Assembly (NCBI GenBank): GCA_003415625.1
Contig: PYIU01000005.1
Location: forward strand, 191,001-255,000
DNA: 64,000 bases
From: Aquanectria penicillioides
Taxonomy: Eukaryota > Ascomycota > Sordariomycetes > Hypocreales > Nectriaceae
Direction: 5' to 3'
Both the position numbers and the translations under genes were made by a program. Below, piece after piece: positions 1 through 10,204 of the stretch (within the stretch, counting starts at the first letter, position 1; the number at the start of each line of letters is the position of its first letter). The notes beneath the pieces were generated by a model. That model was not told where the DNA came from, did no database searches, and saw nothing but the letters and a program-made list of their open reading frames with translations.

Positions 1-1356
1 GTCTCCGGCCAAATCTGTCCATGCCCCAGAGGGACCACCAGCATGCTACCATCTGGATAATGTTCATGACCCCAGACATGTCGAGTTGCATCTGGTAGTT
101 GAGGCCCATGGTTCCAAAGAGAGTCGGTGAATAATAGATCAAAGCGTTGACTCCGACGAATTCTTCAGGGTTGTGGGGTCAGTTCACAGCACACTGAATA
201 GGAGCGATTAAAGAGGCTTACGTTGAAAGAACATCAGACCAATGCCAACATGGGTTCTCTTCCAAGCTCCCGGGCGGAAACAGTCCAAATACCCGATTAT
301 TTGGAGTCTTGCTCGGCTCCACTTGCTTCCGTCCTGTAGGTGCGGGTGTCGTTCTGCGTCAACTTCCTTGCGATATACTACTTCAGATCTAATTTCGAAC
401 CACTCCCGCAAGATTCTAGAGTCAGTCTCGGGTAGGTTTCGGAGTTTACAGAGAACTTGAAGTGCTTCATCGTCGCGGCCTCGCAGTGCTAGCCACCTTG
501 GCGAGTACGGGAGGAATGGAACACCAGCTCCGAGGACAAATGCCGGGACCATCTAAAAGAATGATTAGACTAGAAAACTCAGTTGTGTATCAATACCTAC
601 CTGAAGTAGGAATGGAAGCCTCCAAGACCATTCGCTTTGGATGTGTCTAGTACCGTAAGTCGTGTAGAAAGCCGCTACGATGGCAGTGACAATCGACAAT
701 TGTTCGAGGACAAGAAGAGTTCCTCGAATCTCGGGTGGTGCAATTTCTGAAATGTAGAGAGGTGCAACCATGGCCAACATGCCGACTCCAATGCCTCCAA
801 CAAATCTACCACCAACGAGCATGCCAAAGTTCATTGAACCAGTCTGCAGTGCGGAACCAATGAGGAAAATAATCACAGCAACGAGGATGGACCACTTTCG
901 AGAGCATTTGTCCGCGATCCAGCCCTGGTTCATGGCACCGAGGAATGCACCGAGCTCGATCATGGCAGTCATCAGACCTTTCTTGAAGCCGGCCCCAGAA
1001 GCATTGGGCCCGACCTCTGGAAACTGCTCGATGAATTGGTCCATGACGAGAGTCACAGAAACAACACCTTGGTCATATCCAAACATGGCACCGCCAACAG
1101 TGGCAAACGCGGCGCAAACAGTGACATATTTGTTACTAAAGATGCCCGCAAAACCTATGAACATAACACTTAGTAACCACAAAGGGGAACTGCATGTTGA
1201 AGGGTTTGTGATTTACATACCGGCCTTTCCGTATGGCTCTCTATCATTGCTCATAATTCGACCTTCTCGAATCACCTGAGACTCCGCAGCATTAAACGTG
1301 CTGCTTGATTCAACATGTTGGGGGTCCTCTACGGATTTGGAGACTTTCTCGTCCAT
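1..1356 (-). CDS. MFS sugar/quinate-type transporter, 3' end outside window
   Basis: Major facilitator of the sugar porter family, a plasma-membrane importer of hexoses or quinate-like polyols. Exons on the minus strand are 1356-1221, 1154-601, 552-222 and 162-1, with canonical introns (GTATGT, GTAGGT, GTAAGC donors). About 394 residues are visible. The N-terminus is a hydrophilic cytosolic tail starting MDEKVSKS. TM1 carries FGYDQGVVS; the signature GGRFVGGIGVG then PLYISEIAPPEIRG marks the sugar porter family; YSPRWLALRGRDDEA is the PESPR-like motif before the central loop; FFQQFVGVNALIYYSP in TM7 is the QQxxGxNxxxYY motif. The C-terminal TM segments lie beyond base 1. Substrate cannot be read from sequence. 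The gene lies next to a cluster of oxidative enzymes, so import of a catabolic substrate is possible (inference). Confidence 0.9.
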
Positions 1357-3099
1357 GTCTTGACTTTTGGTGGTTGGTGGCTGCTCAAGTTGGGCAAAAT
1401 AGCGGAGGCGGGCTGAATATTGGGGAAGCTGGGGTAAAAGTCTGGGGAAGAAGTCATAACAGAGAAATCTGGGGAAGGTAAATATAGATATTGGGAGTGT
1501 CTGGGGATTGTGGAGAAGCTTCTTCCTCCGCATGGCCGCAAACTGTTGATTATCCTGCGTCTTGGATCGAGTTTGGTGTCATGGTGGTTCTATCGCCTCT
1601 GGATTTCCGAGATTGGGATTGGTGGCCCAAGCGCCATCAGCCACACGGACTGTATTTCCGAGAGGCCATCCCGCTTACTTAGTCTGGCCTATCCCGATCA
1701 TCATGAGCTTTCAGTGTGGTGTGCTAGTACTCGTCTGATGCTACAGAGGGGCTGGCGAGTCCTCTCGCAGGGAAAAGGGGCCCTGGTTCGACCCACATGG
1801 CCTCCTTACATGGATCAGCGGCTCTCGTCTTTGGTAGGTTACAGCACCTACGGCTCAACGGTTCCAGCATACTAAACAAGGTTTTGAAGAGTTCCAGACC
1901 GTGCCATATAGTAGTGGTGTGACGCATGGTATCTCTCGGGTCGGGATTCCGAGAATATTTCGTACTCTCTGGCAAGACACGGAAACCCATCATAGACTGA
2001 ACTACAACTTGGTTTCTAGACCGGCTATCAACGTCAAGTTAAATCTACATTCGACATTACAAGCTTAGGGGTTCCTGCAGCCACTATGTGCGGCTCTTGC
2101 TATTGCATGGACACGCACAGCTGGGGGTGCGTGTTACATAAGTGACATGAACTACATGAGTGGAAGATGTCCTGATTCACACAATAGGTGGGGACCGAAA
2201 GTCGACCCTTATTAAGGGTCGCAAGTGAATGGATTCAAATAAAGAACAAAATACTTAATAGGAAATGAGTATTTTGGCAAGGACGTACAACATACATCAT
2301 TCACGAGACCTAATGTTCTGCGTTCCCCTAAGGTCACGACACAAGTGGATAGCCCATCATTTGAATATCCATGCTCCTCGGATAACGCAGCAACTGCCTG
2401 GTTGGAACTGAAACAGATTGTCTCTCACCATCATGTGGCATCGGAATTCAGGAGGCAGGGCTCTGGGTCAAGTCCCGCCATGCCTTGGCGCATTTTGCAA
2501 ACGTCACGTACCATCAACCCTCACGTCTTGATTTCCGAGCAGCATGATTCGATATCATGCAACTTCCGATATACCTGGCGATGTAATCTCATGCATATTT
2601 TTCCTAATCAGGTCTGGGCTACATGCCACTTGCCCTTTGGAAAACCGTACATTGTCAATACCACCCTGTTTCTATTCCATGAGCCAAAGTATTCCGTTGC
2701 CTTCTACCACGTTCAACATTGAGAATGTACTTCAGCTGATCAGGGTTCTTTTTTCCTAAGTCCCTTGACTGATAGATGGCGTCGTTCACAGTACGACCAT
2801 CGCAGTCATCGTTCACAGTCACCAACATGAGGCTCAACCCCAAACACCTCGCAAAGTTGGCTATAGTTTTCAACCCTCTCATCTACGCCCAATTTGTTCA
2901 TTTGGCTACCCTACAACACAAGGAATTGCTTTGGTCATTGATATTGACCTTGACCAAGTTTTCATGAGCATAATATACACAATCCCCCAACCGTGCCATA
3001 GCTTTGCCAGGAAATTCCACCAACAAAGATCACTGAGTCTGGATGAAGGATGAGAATCTTTGAGCCATACAAGTACAAAACATCCCTTGAATTCTGTTT
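1357..3099. other. Intergenic, nothing recognised
   Basis: A stretch of 1.7 kb upstream of the MFS transporter and downstream of the FAD monooxygenase. Short open frames occur on both strands, but none shows a domain, splice pattern or codon bias I recognise. The first few hundred bases should hold the transporter promoter. Confidence 0.6.
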
Positions 3100-4430
3100 C
3101 TAAACACTAGCAATCGCTCGTCTCTTCAATACGGCCGAGTTTTCATTCAGAGTTGACCAATTGTGCGCGTCTAGACATGCCTGCCTGCTCAGCAGCACCG
3201 CCGTGCTAGTCCTCTCCCTTAATTCAGCTTCGTAGCTGTCTATACTCTCCTTTAGATTCTTCGATTGCTTGAAGACCCCCCCAAGCACCTCCCCGAGCCG
3301 GTACGCGTCGAGAATACCATGGTTGGCAGCCTCGCCGCGGTACATGGTCATAGCATGGGCGGCATCGCCCACCAGCGTTACTCTGCCACCACAGTCTCCC
3401 CAATCGAGGCAAGGCCAGTCTTGAAGCACAATCTCCATTACCTCGGATCCCTCGGGAATGGCATGCACGGCGTCGCGAAGTATGGGATTAAACTCCTCGG
3501 CCCTGCGCTTCATCTCTGCTAATCGTTCCTCATCTGATGGCTTTACTTCGTCGTCGGGTGTCTTGACTGGCCATGAGATGTTGATTTGTATGCGATAGCG
3601 TTCGTGATCTGTTCCCTTGGTGCTGTTGACTTCAGGCGTCTCTAGCAAACTGACCCAGAGAAAGTTGCCACTGACAGGGTGACAGCCTTGGAACAGCAAG
3701 GGATCTATATCTCGTAGTGGCTTCACCTCTTCAGGAGTAAAGTCCACGGCAGAACCGATGAACCTCACGGGCAGTTGTTTATTCTTGTATGTCTCGGGAG
3801 CGAGGAATTTCCGCGTCTGGGAATTGCTTCCATCTGCGCCAACCAGCAGCGCACCCTCTGCTCTTGTCCCATCATCAAAGACGGCAACTACACCATCTTT
3901 GGTCTCCTCAATGGAAGCAAGACGTTTATTCCAGTGTACGCGTGGCATGACTTCCTGCAAAAGGACATTTCTCAGCTTCTCGCGGTTCACACGTCGCCGC
4001 TCATTAGGCGGGATACGGAACTTGGCTTCCAGAGTCTCTAGATTGATGAAAAGAAAATTTCCCGTGTCGTTTCGGCCGGTTTCAGGGTCAACCTGGACAG
4101 ATTCAACACCTTCCAGGGTCTCTTGCGACAGGACCGTCTTTAAGAAAGGGAGGGCCCAGTGTAGGGTAATGGCCCAACCCTGGCCGCGGGCCGCAATGTG
4201 CTCATCCCGTTCGTAAATCTCAAAGGAAATGCCGCTCTATAATGTGTGACTCGTATTAGATCATTTTTAAAAGAATTGAGAATAAATAGGGCAACGGTGA
4301 AGTGCAAAGTGATGGAGTTGGGATTCAGCGGTACCTTCATGAGGCTGTGTGCAAGCGTCAATCCGACTACGCCAGCACCGATGATGAGAACCGGCTTGTC
4401 CTTCATCTCTGGTATGCCCGTTTGGCCCAT
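3100..4430 (-). CDS. FAD-dependent monooxygenase (UbiH/salicylate hydroxylase type)
   Basis: Class A flavoprotein monooxygenase, predicted to hydroxylate an aromatic or related ring with NAD(P)H and O2. Exons 4430-4335 and 4236-3100; the 98-nt intron has a GTACCG donor and an ATAG acceptor. The chosen ATG at 4430 has an ideal context (GCCGCCATGG). The product is about 410 aa, the normal family length. The FAD dinucleotide motif GAGVVG is at residues 18-23, the DG motif reads LLVGADGSNSQTRK, and the GD motif VTLVGDAAHAM lies near residue 320. No membrane anchor is evident. It is transcribed divergently from the esterase at 5184, sharing a 753-bp promoter region. The substrate is unknown; salicylate or 6-hydroxynicotinate-like compounds are possibilities only. 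Confidence 0.88.
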
Positions 4431-5183
4431 GGCGGCAGCAAGGACACTATGATTGTTCAATTGCTAAGCGATTTTTTCAAGGATGTCTTCGGTTGACGAT
4501 CAGCTGCATCACCTCGTCGATGCGAGACGCCACGGTCGATTGATGGAGAAGAGGGGCATTTTAACGGTGCGATTGAAGCGAAGCCAGGATGGATGCTTGG
4601 CGCCCTGCGCCGATTGCTTCTGTTCCCCGGACATTATCAAGTTAGCCCCGTGTGGCGGCCGAGGCCGATTGCGCCGAAGGACCGTCGCAGGGAGTCTCTT
4701 ATCGCTGGCAGTCGTACGAACGGGGGCAGATACGGCGGATTGGAGGTCCCACAGCCCCTCTCATGAGCCTGGCGGATTCTGATGGAGCTAATCATGCAAC
4801 CGTCGGATCGCTCTCTTGCGCCCTGGCGCTGATGATCCGCTGGGGGAGGTCATGGTTGGATGCGGCGGTAATGTGCGTCGGTTCAAGGCGCCACAATTCT
4901 TGTGCCACGGAGCGCGGCGTGTCATGAGGAGTAGAAGTAGAACTCTCGTATGCGTGAGGGGGTGACCTAATAACTGCTGTCAATCTGCGGGAAGGTGAAG
5001 TTTGCTTGATCGTTGGATCTGAGAGTGTTGTGTTTGATCGCATTGGAGAGAGTCTTCACGCAAGAAACATACATACATATCAGTTCTACTTATTTATCTG
5101 TGTCGAGGGTGCCATCTGCAACAGTCGCAATTCACATCTCCGCTCAACAGTCGACGGCATCTCAAGCTCAGCCAGCAATCATC
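4431..5183. promoter_or_regulatory. Divergent promoter region (monooxygenase / esterase)
   Basis: A 753-bp intergenic region between divergent starts at 4430 and 5184. It is rich in CGG/CCG triplets around 4650-4750 and 4860-4880, the half-sites favoured by Zn2Cys6 proteins such as the one encoded at 6806. No exact site can be assigned. Confidence 0.5.
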
Positions 5184-6230
5184 ATGTCCTTAGAGTCGAA
5201 ACACGAGGCTCTCCAGCCCATCCACCCGTCCATGGCCGGAAAGCTTGACCCGGTCTTCGAAAAGCTCTACAACGACAACGTCGCCAACACGCCGCTTCGG
5301 CCAATTGACCTCGGCGTGCTGCGAACGAAATATTCTGTCCTTTACTCGTACGGCACCGGGCCTGCGCCTGACGTTGCAAAGATTACCGACACAAAGATCA
5401 CCGCCGAAGACAACATCACGCTCGACATTAGGGTCTACGAGCCCGACGGAACCGGCCCCTGGCCAGTGCACATTGACTTCCATGGCGGAGGCTGGGGCCT
5501 GGGAGACTTGGACACGGAGAGCCACATCTGCAAGCACATTTGCAAAAAGGCGGGCGTCGTGGTCATCGACGTGGCCTACCGCCTCGTCCCTGAGAATGCC
5601 TTCCCCTGTGGCGTGACGGACAGCTTTGCGGCACTGAAATACATCTATGAAAAGGGCGCAGCCGAGTTCAACATCATTCCCGATAGCATCTCCATTGGCG
5701 GCGTCTCCGCCGGCGGCTTCATCAGTCTGGCACTGGGGCACTTGGCGCGCGACGCCGGGATCCCGCTGAAGCTTATCGCAGTGGGAACGCCCGTGATCGA
5801 CGACCTGAGCCAATATTCCGGTGCCGCAGACTCGCCCTTCCCGTCGATGCAGGAGAACGAACACGCCCCAACGCTCAACTGGGGACGACTGGCCTGGTTC
5901 GACAAGCTCAAGTGGAGCTCTCTCGGCGATGCTGCTGAGGACATAGCCAAGAAGCGAGAGAAGATCCCCGCCATCTACGCCAACCTGTTCAAGGCCGAGA
6001 GCTTCGACAACCTCCCCAAGACGGTGATTTACACGGCGGGCGCCGATCCGCTGCGAGACGAGGGCGAGGCTTACGGCAGGAGGCTGATTGAGAGCGGCAA
6101 CGAGGTGACGATGAAGAGGTTCCTGGGCGTACCGCATCCGTTCATGCACATGGACAAGGATTTATGGCAGGCAAGTGAATTCATCGACTGCACGGCGAGG
6201 GAGATTCGCATGGCGCTGTGTTCCAAATAG
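5184..6230 (+). CDS. Alpha/beta hydrolase, HSL-type esterase
   Basis: A 348-aa intronless alpha/beta hydrolase of the hormone-sensitive-lipase family (abhydrolase_3), expected to cleave carboxylic esters or lactones. The oxyanion-hole motif HGGGW is at residues 100-104. The nucleophile elbow GVSAGG has Ser175. The acid is probably Asp288 in AGADPLRDEG and the base His318 in GVPHPF, so the whole triad is present. The frame is open upstream to 5013 but without an ATG; the first ATG is 5184. There is no signal peptide, so it is probably cytosolic. It shares a promoter region with the FAD monooxygenase at 3100-4430 and precedes the regulator at 6806, which suggests ester or lactone opening in the same pathway (inference). 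Confidence 0.9.
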   Translation: MSLESKHEALQPIHPSMAGKLDPVFEKLYNDNVANTPLRPIDLGVLRTKYSVLYSYGTGPAPDVAKITDTKITAEDNITLDIRVYEPDGTGPWPVHIDFHGGGWGLGDLDTESHICKHICKKAGVVVIDVAYRLVPENAFPCGVTDSFAALKYIYEKGAAEFNIIPDSISIGGVSAGGFISLALGHLARDAGIPLKLIAVGTPVIDDLSQYSGAADSPFPSMQENEHAPTLNWGRLAWFDKLKWSSLGDAAEDIAKKREKIPAIYANLFKAESFDNLPKTVIYTAGADPLRDEGEAYGRRLIESGNEVTMKRFLGVPHPFMHMDKDLWQASEFIDCTAREIRMALCSK

Positions 6231-6805
6231 AGCTTGGCTGGACAGGATTACACGGGTAAAGCGAGATAATACAAGCCATTCTTACTGTCGCATTCGTGCT
6301 AAAGCGGGTTTCCCATGGTGATGAAGCCACCTAGCCGCCCGCTGAGGCCTCAATGGGTGGAGGAATAAAAGATGCAAACTGTAGCAAACGATTGACGCAA
6401 CGCAGACATGATGCGTCACCGTCGGGCTCGGTGTAATGATAAGTACGGATACATGGGGAGGGTCAAGCATGATACCAATTGCTTGGTGCAAAATACAAGC
6501 AGCGCTGATAAGCCACTGAGCACGCCCCCGTGAAGCCGCCCTCGGAGCACTGAAGGCACAGTAGTAGCACCAACCGATGGGGAAAAGATAAGCAGCCAGT
6601 GCCCTATTAAGACGCCGCGTCTCCCCAGTCTATCGCCACCATGACCCCTCCACGTTTTGCGACGGCCTTTGCAATTGATTCCCTGCTTGTGCTGCTGTGT
6701 CATATCGTCTGCGCTGACTATAGAGAGAGATAACCTCGCATTCAAGCAGCAGAAACAGAAGGGAAAAGAAAAAAAAATCATCTCCCGAAGCGAACCGATT
6801 GCGAC
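6231..6805. other. Intergenic, promoter of the regulator
   Basis: A 575-bp region between the esterase stop and the regulator ATG. A purine-rich stretch with a short A-run sits just before 6806, as is usual for fungal leaders. No gene was seen. Confidence 0.55.
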
Positions 6806-8641
6806 ATGGATCAGCGTCCGGTGCGCTCGACAGTCTGCGTCCGATGCGCCGAGATTAAGCAGGCCTGCAACGGCGAGATGCCTTGCGCGCGGTGCCTGCG
6901 ACTGAGCGTCCCATGCTGCCCGAAATTCGCCGTCGGAACCGCAGAACAAAATACAATCCAGGGCAGCTGGCCGCTCGAGAAGCCCAAGGCCCGTATCAGG
7001 AGGGTTCAGACGGGCTGTCTCACGTGCAAGAGGCGGAAAAAGAAGTGCGATGAGGGGAAGCCCGGCTGCGCAAACTGTAGGAGACTGTGTCTGGAGTGCG
7101 CGTGGCCGGCCGAGCGAGACGGCGCTGCCGCTACAGCGAGAGCGAGAGGAAGTTGCAGCAGCCCGAGAGCAATTCCGCTGACCCAAATCGCTCCCAGAGT
7201 CCCGACAAGTCCCACTGGATCTGGAGGCTCGTTGAGTTCGGCGGGAGCAAGCGCATTCCCTGGGTCGGGCGAGGAGATTGGCCTCATGGAGCCCGACGAT
7301 GGCGGCGATTGCCTCACTTCTGGCATCGACTTCAACGCCCCGATGAATGACATGGCTTGGGACTTTCCGCCCAGCCCTGCATGGCTGGATGCCACAGCCC
7401 AGACGCCAGCTCTTTCAACGAGCCCGTCAGACAGCCTTGGATCCAGCTCTCTCGACTTTTACGTCCCAAGTCTGGTCCCAGATCTCACCTCTCCGGACGA
7501 TAGGGCATTGCTGAACCACTACTCGATTGTCGCATCCGTCTTATCCAGACGCTCGGATACTAGCACCAACCCATACATCACCTACCTGCTCCCCATGGCC
7601 CTCTCGAACGAATTGGTTCTCCAGTGTGTCCTAGCTCTGAGCGCAAAACACTGGCATAGACTCCAGCCTCGCATGCGAAACCGAGGACTCCTGCTCCAGA
7701 GCAAAGCGACACAATCCCTCGCTAGCCTGCTGCCTCAAGTTGACAACGCCTCTACGGACATTGCTCTGGTATCATCCCTCTTGCTGTGCATGACAGAACT
7801 CTTTGACGGCACATCCCCGCGATGGAAGATGCATCTCACCGGTGCAAAACGCCTTCTAGCAGCGCTCAAGGCCCGTCATGGTGACGACCTTGCGGGCCAC
7901 TACAAGTTTCTCGTCACATTATCCCGGTTCCTGGACAGCGCGACCACGACGACCACTTGCATGCCACCTGTCATCGAAGAAGACAAGACCGAGGGGGTTA
8001 CCGTGGACCACCTGTCGACCAGGTCAGACGAAGAAGACACGGCTGTATACGGCATCCCCAAGGCGCTCTTCCACCTCGTGGACCGGGTCAACACCCTGGC
8101 GAACAAGCGGAAAACTCGCGTCGACGATTTTTCAGAAGCAGCATTCACCCAAGAAGTCATGACACTGGAGGAGCGACTTGACCACTGGAGCTACGAACAC
8201 GGAGGCGTGTCTCGCGCCGTGTCGCAGCTCTCTCCCACGAATCATGACGTCCTCCACGCCACCACTGCGTTTGAATGGGCTCTAAGGCTCCGGCTGCATC
8301 AAATCGCCGAGGGATACATGCTCAACCACCCAAAGGTTTCACAGAGCGTTGGCGCCATCTTGAACTCGGTCGAGAAGATCCGCTACGGCAGCCCGCTGGA
8401 GGGATGTCTGCTATTCCCACTTGTCATGGCCGGAGGAGCCTGCGATCAACTTGAGCAGAGGGTCATCATTCAGGACAGACTAATGGTCATGGAGCGCACA
8501 TGCGGGTTTGGCTACGTCTACCATTCACGAGAGCTCGTGGAGAAGGTGTGGAACAGGAGGGACCAGGCAGAGGGGACTGGGGCGATTGTAAACTGGGCGA
8601 GAATCAGGTTTGAGGAGATGAGCGGGCTGGCAGTATTTTGA
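6806..8641 (+). CDS. Transcription factor with two tandem Zn2Cys6 clusters
   Basis: A 611-aa intronless regulator. Cluster 1 has Cys11, 14, 21, 27, 30 and 37 (CX2CX6CX5CX2CX6C). Cluster 2 has Cys71, 74, 81, 88, 91 and 98 (CX2CX6CX6CX2CX6C). Cluster 2 carries the usual basic loop KRRKKK. Cluster 1 has the poorly basic loop AEIKQA, keeping only the conserved Lys, so it may not contact DNA normally. A Ser/Pro-rich linker (about residues 105-215) leads into a fungal-specific transcription-factor region of the Fungal_trans_2 type, with ALSNELVLQCVLALSAKHWHRL-like helices and a C-terminal helix-rich part. It sits in the middle of the monooxygenase/esterase/transporter cluster and is the natural candidate for its regulator (inference). 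One zinc cluster per protein is the norm. Confidence 0.9.
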   Translation: MDQRPVRSTVCVRCAEIKQACNGEMPCARCLRLSVPCCPKFAVGTAEQNTIQGSWPLEKPKARIRRVQTGCLTCKRRKKKCDEGKPGCANCRRLCLECAWPAERDGAAATARARGSCSSPRAIPLTQIAPRVPTSPTGSGGSLSSAGASAFPGSGEEIGLMEPDDGGDCLTSGIDFNAPMNDMAWDFPPSPAWLDATAQTPALSTSPSDSLGSSSLDFYVPSLVPDLTSPDDRALLNHYSIVASVLSRRSDTSTNPYITYLLPMALSNELVLQCVLALSAKHWHRLQPRMRNRGLLLQSKATQSLASLLPQVDNASTDIALVSSLLLCMTELFDGTSPRWKMHLTGAKRLLAALKARHGDDLAGHYKFLVTLSRFLDSATTTTTCMPPVIEEDKTEGVTVDHLSTRSDEEDTAVYGIPKALFHLVDRVNTLANKRKTRVDDFSEAAFTQEVMTLEERLDHWSYEHGGVSRAVSQLSPTNHDVLHATTAFEWALRLRLHQIAEGYMLNHPKVSQSVGAILNSVEKIRYGSPLEGCLLFPLVMAGGACDQLEQRVIIQDRLMVMERTCGFGYVYHSRELVEKVWNRRDQAEGTGAIVNWARIRFEEMSGLAVF

Positions 8642-8962
8642 GGCGCCTGGAGATGAATACAAGCACTCAATTGCTTCAGATGAACTTGGCATTAGTAAGG
8701 ACCTATTGTACTTTTGTAAAATGTAGTTATGTCTAATTGAATATGTTTTGGTTTGTATAAATCATGACATTGATTAAAGGCTTCAAGCACGACTCGACAG
8801 TGCTCCTCAAATGGATGACATTGGCAATGATCAAAAATCCGCATTCAATTTTTCAACTTCTTAAACTATATAAAAGGGAGATGTCAAAGCTCATAAAAAC
8901 AGCAAGAAATCATGGCCATTTGCACTTTATTTACATTCATCCGTTTGGTCGGCCCTCTGTCC
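8642..8962. other. Intergenic between convergent genes
   Basis: A 321-bp AT-rich stretch between the convergent ends of the regulator and the second FAD monooxygenase. It presumably holds both 3' UTRs. A TATA-like run near 8868 is not upstream of a recognisable gene. Confidence 0.6.
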
Positions 8963-10204
8963 TCATATCTCGTTGCTGCTCACCAACTCGGCCACATGCG
9001 CGTGCATGTCATACCCACACACCTCCTCGATCGTCAACTTTCCAGGCCTATCATATTTGGTAGACCAGCCAATTCGCTCGCTGAGGTTCTCTCGCGCAAG
9101 CTTGCTGGCCTCCTGCAGCCGCGTAGCTCGCGGCTTGCGCTCCATCTCGTAAAACTTGAGGCGCTGCTCCACGCTCAAGTTGCCGTACTTTTCAGAAAAC
9201 AAGATTCCCAGAGCGCCGGCATCCTCAATGGCCATGCAAGCTCCCTGGCTCTGGTCGGGCATCATTGGGTGCGCGGCGTCTCCTAGGAGCGCACATCGGC
9301 CCTTGGCCCAGTAGGGGTAAGGTTGGTGGTTGTATAGACGCCACATCTTGATATCCTCCGCGTTAAGGAACAGCGTCTTGATCCTCTCATCCAGATCGGG
9401 AAACGTCGCCGCGAGGTTCTCTCCGGTAGTGGAAATGTTCCAGCCGTCCTCCTTGAGGTCATTCTTCTCGGCAGGGTAGAAACAATAGCATGACACGACA
9501 TTGTTATCGCTGCAAGCGGACATGACAATCTTGTTGATGCCATAGCCGCCCCAGAACTCGATGGCGTTGTTGTTCAAGAACTCCTCGAGCCCAAGCTCGC
9601 GAAGCTTGTCCGCATGGATAATGCATCGATAGCAGCACGACGTGCTAGGGACGAACTGAGGAATGACTCCGAGCTGCTCTCGCATGACACTACGGATTCC
9701 GTCTGCGCAAATAACCACATCGTGAGTAACTTCGTTGCCGTTCTCAAAGGTAATCTTGCCAGCATCGGCGTCTAGGCTCACGGCCTTGTGCCATGTCTGC
9801 AGCTCTGCGGGCAGGCCTTTGCCGGTCTTGGAAAGGGCAACCTCCTTGAGGTGCTTGTGTAAGTCAATTCGATGGAAATTGTTGTAATCGGTGCCAAAAC
9901 GCTCACGGTAATCACCCAGCGGGTATGTGCCTTGAACCTCGCCAGTCTTCCAGTCATGACGGATCAAGTCTCTGAGAATGACAGGCTTGGCGGCGGGAAT
10001 GTCAATGTCCCACTCCTCGAGGAAGCGCGAGCCATTTGATGCGACAGAGAGAGAGGCGCCGACCTCGCCACCAAAGTCATAACGCTCGTAGAGTGTGATA
10101 TGATGACCGGCCCGGCGGAGTGCGATGGCTGCGGAAAGGCCGCCCAGGCCGGAGCCGATAATGGCAACGGAGAGGGGGGCAGAAGGATCAATTGTGCCAG
10201 GCAT
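8963..10204 (-). CDS. FAD-dependent monooxygenase, second copy of the family
   Basis: A 413-aa intronless class A flavin monooxygenase. The ATG is at 10204; the frame stays open to 10300 but without an ATG. The FAD-binding GSGLGG is at residues 17-22, followed by the acidic end of beta-2 (LYERYD). The DG motif reads VVICADGIRSV, and the GD motif CALLGDAAHPMMPDQSQGA lies near residue 305, with the MxPxxxQG continuation typical of salicylate-hydroxylase-like enzymes. It differs clearly from the copy at 3100-4430, so it is a paralogue rather than a recent duplicate. It is divergent from the MFS transporter at 11623. A role in two successive hydroxylations or in decarboxylative hydroxylation of an aromatic acid is possible but unproven. 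Confidence 0.9.
   Translation of the reverse strand: MPGTIDPSAPLSVAIIGSGLGGLSAAIALRRAGHHITLYERYDFGGEVGASLSVASNGSRFLEEWDIDIPAAKPVILRDLIRHDWKTGEVQGTYPLGDYRERFGTDYNNFHRIDLHKHLKEVALSKTGKGLPAELQTWHKAVSLDADAGKITFENGNEVTHDVVICADGIRSVMREQLGVIPQFVPSTSCCYRCIIHADKLRELGLEEFLNNNAIEFWGGYGINKIVMSACSDNNVVSCYCFYPAEKNDLKEDGWNISTTGENLAATFPDLDERIKTLFLNAEDIKMWRLYNHQPYPYWAKGRCALLGDAAHPMMPDQSQGACMAIEDAGALGILFSEKYGNLSVEQRLKFYEMERKPRATRLQEASKLARENLSERIGWSTKYDRPGKLTIEEVCGYDMHAHVAELVSSNEI

Noticed and set aside
1741..1810. A tRNA-like GGTTCGACCC segment
   Set aside because: No matching anticodon arm or acceptor stem could be folded around it; no tRNA gene was found anywhere in the window.
5190..6149. Minus-strand frame of 319 codons opposite the esterase
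   Set aside because: Mirror of a GC-rich coding sequence; the plus strand encodes a complete alpha/beta hydrolase.
6416..7186. Minus-strand frame of 256 codons overlapping the regulator start
   Set aside because: No domain, overlaps the zinc clusters in antisense, and peptide composition is typical of a shadow frame.
8866..8882. TATA-like box TATATAAAAGGG
   Set aside because: Lies between two convergent 3' ends with no gene starting nearby.
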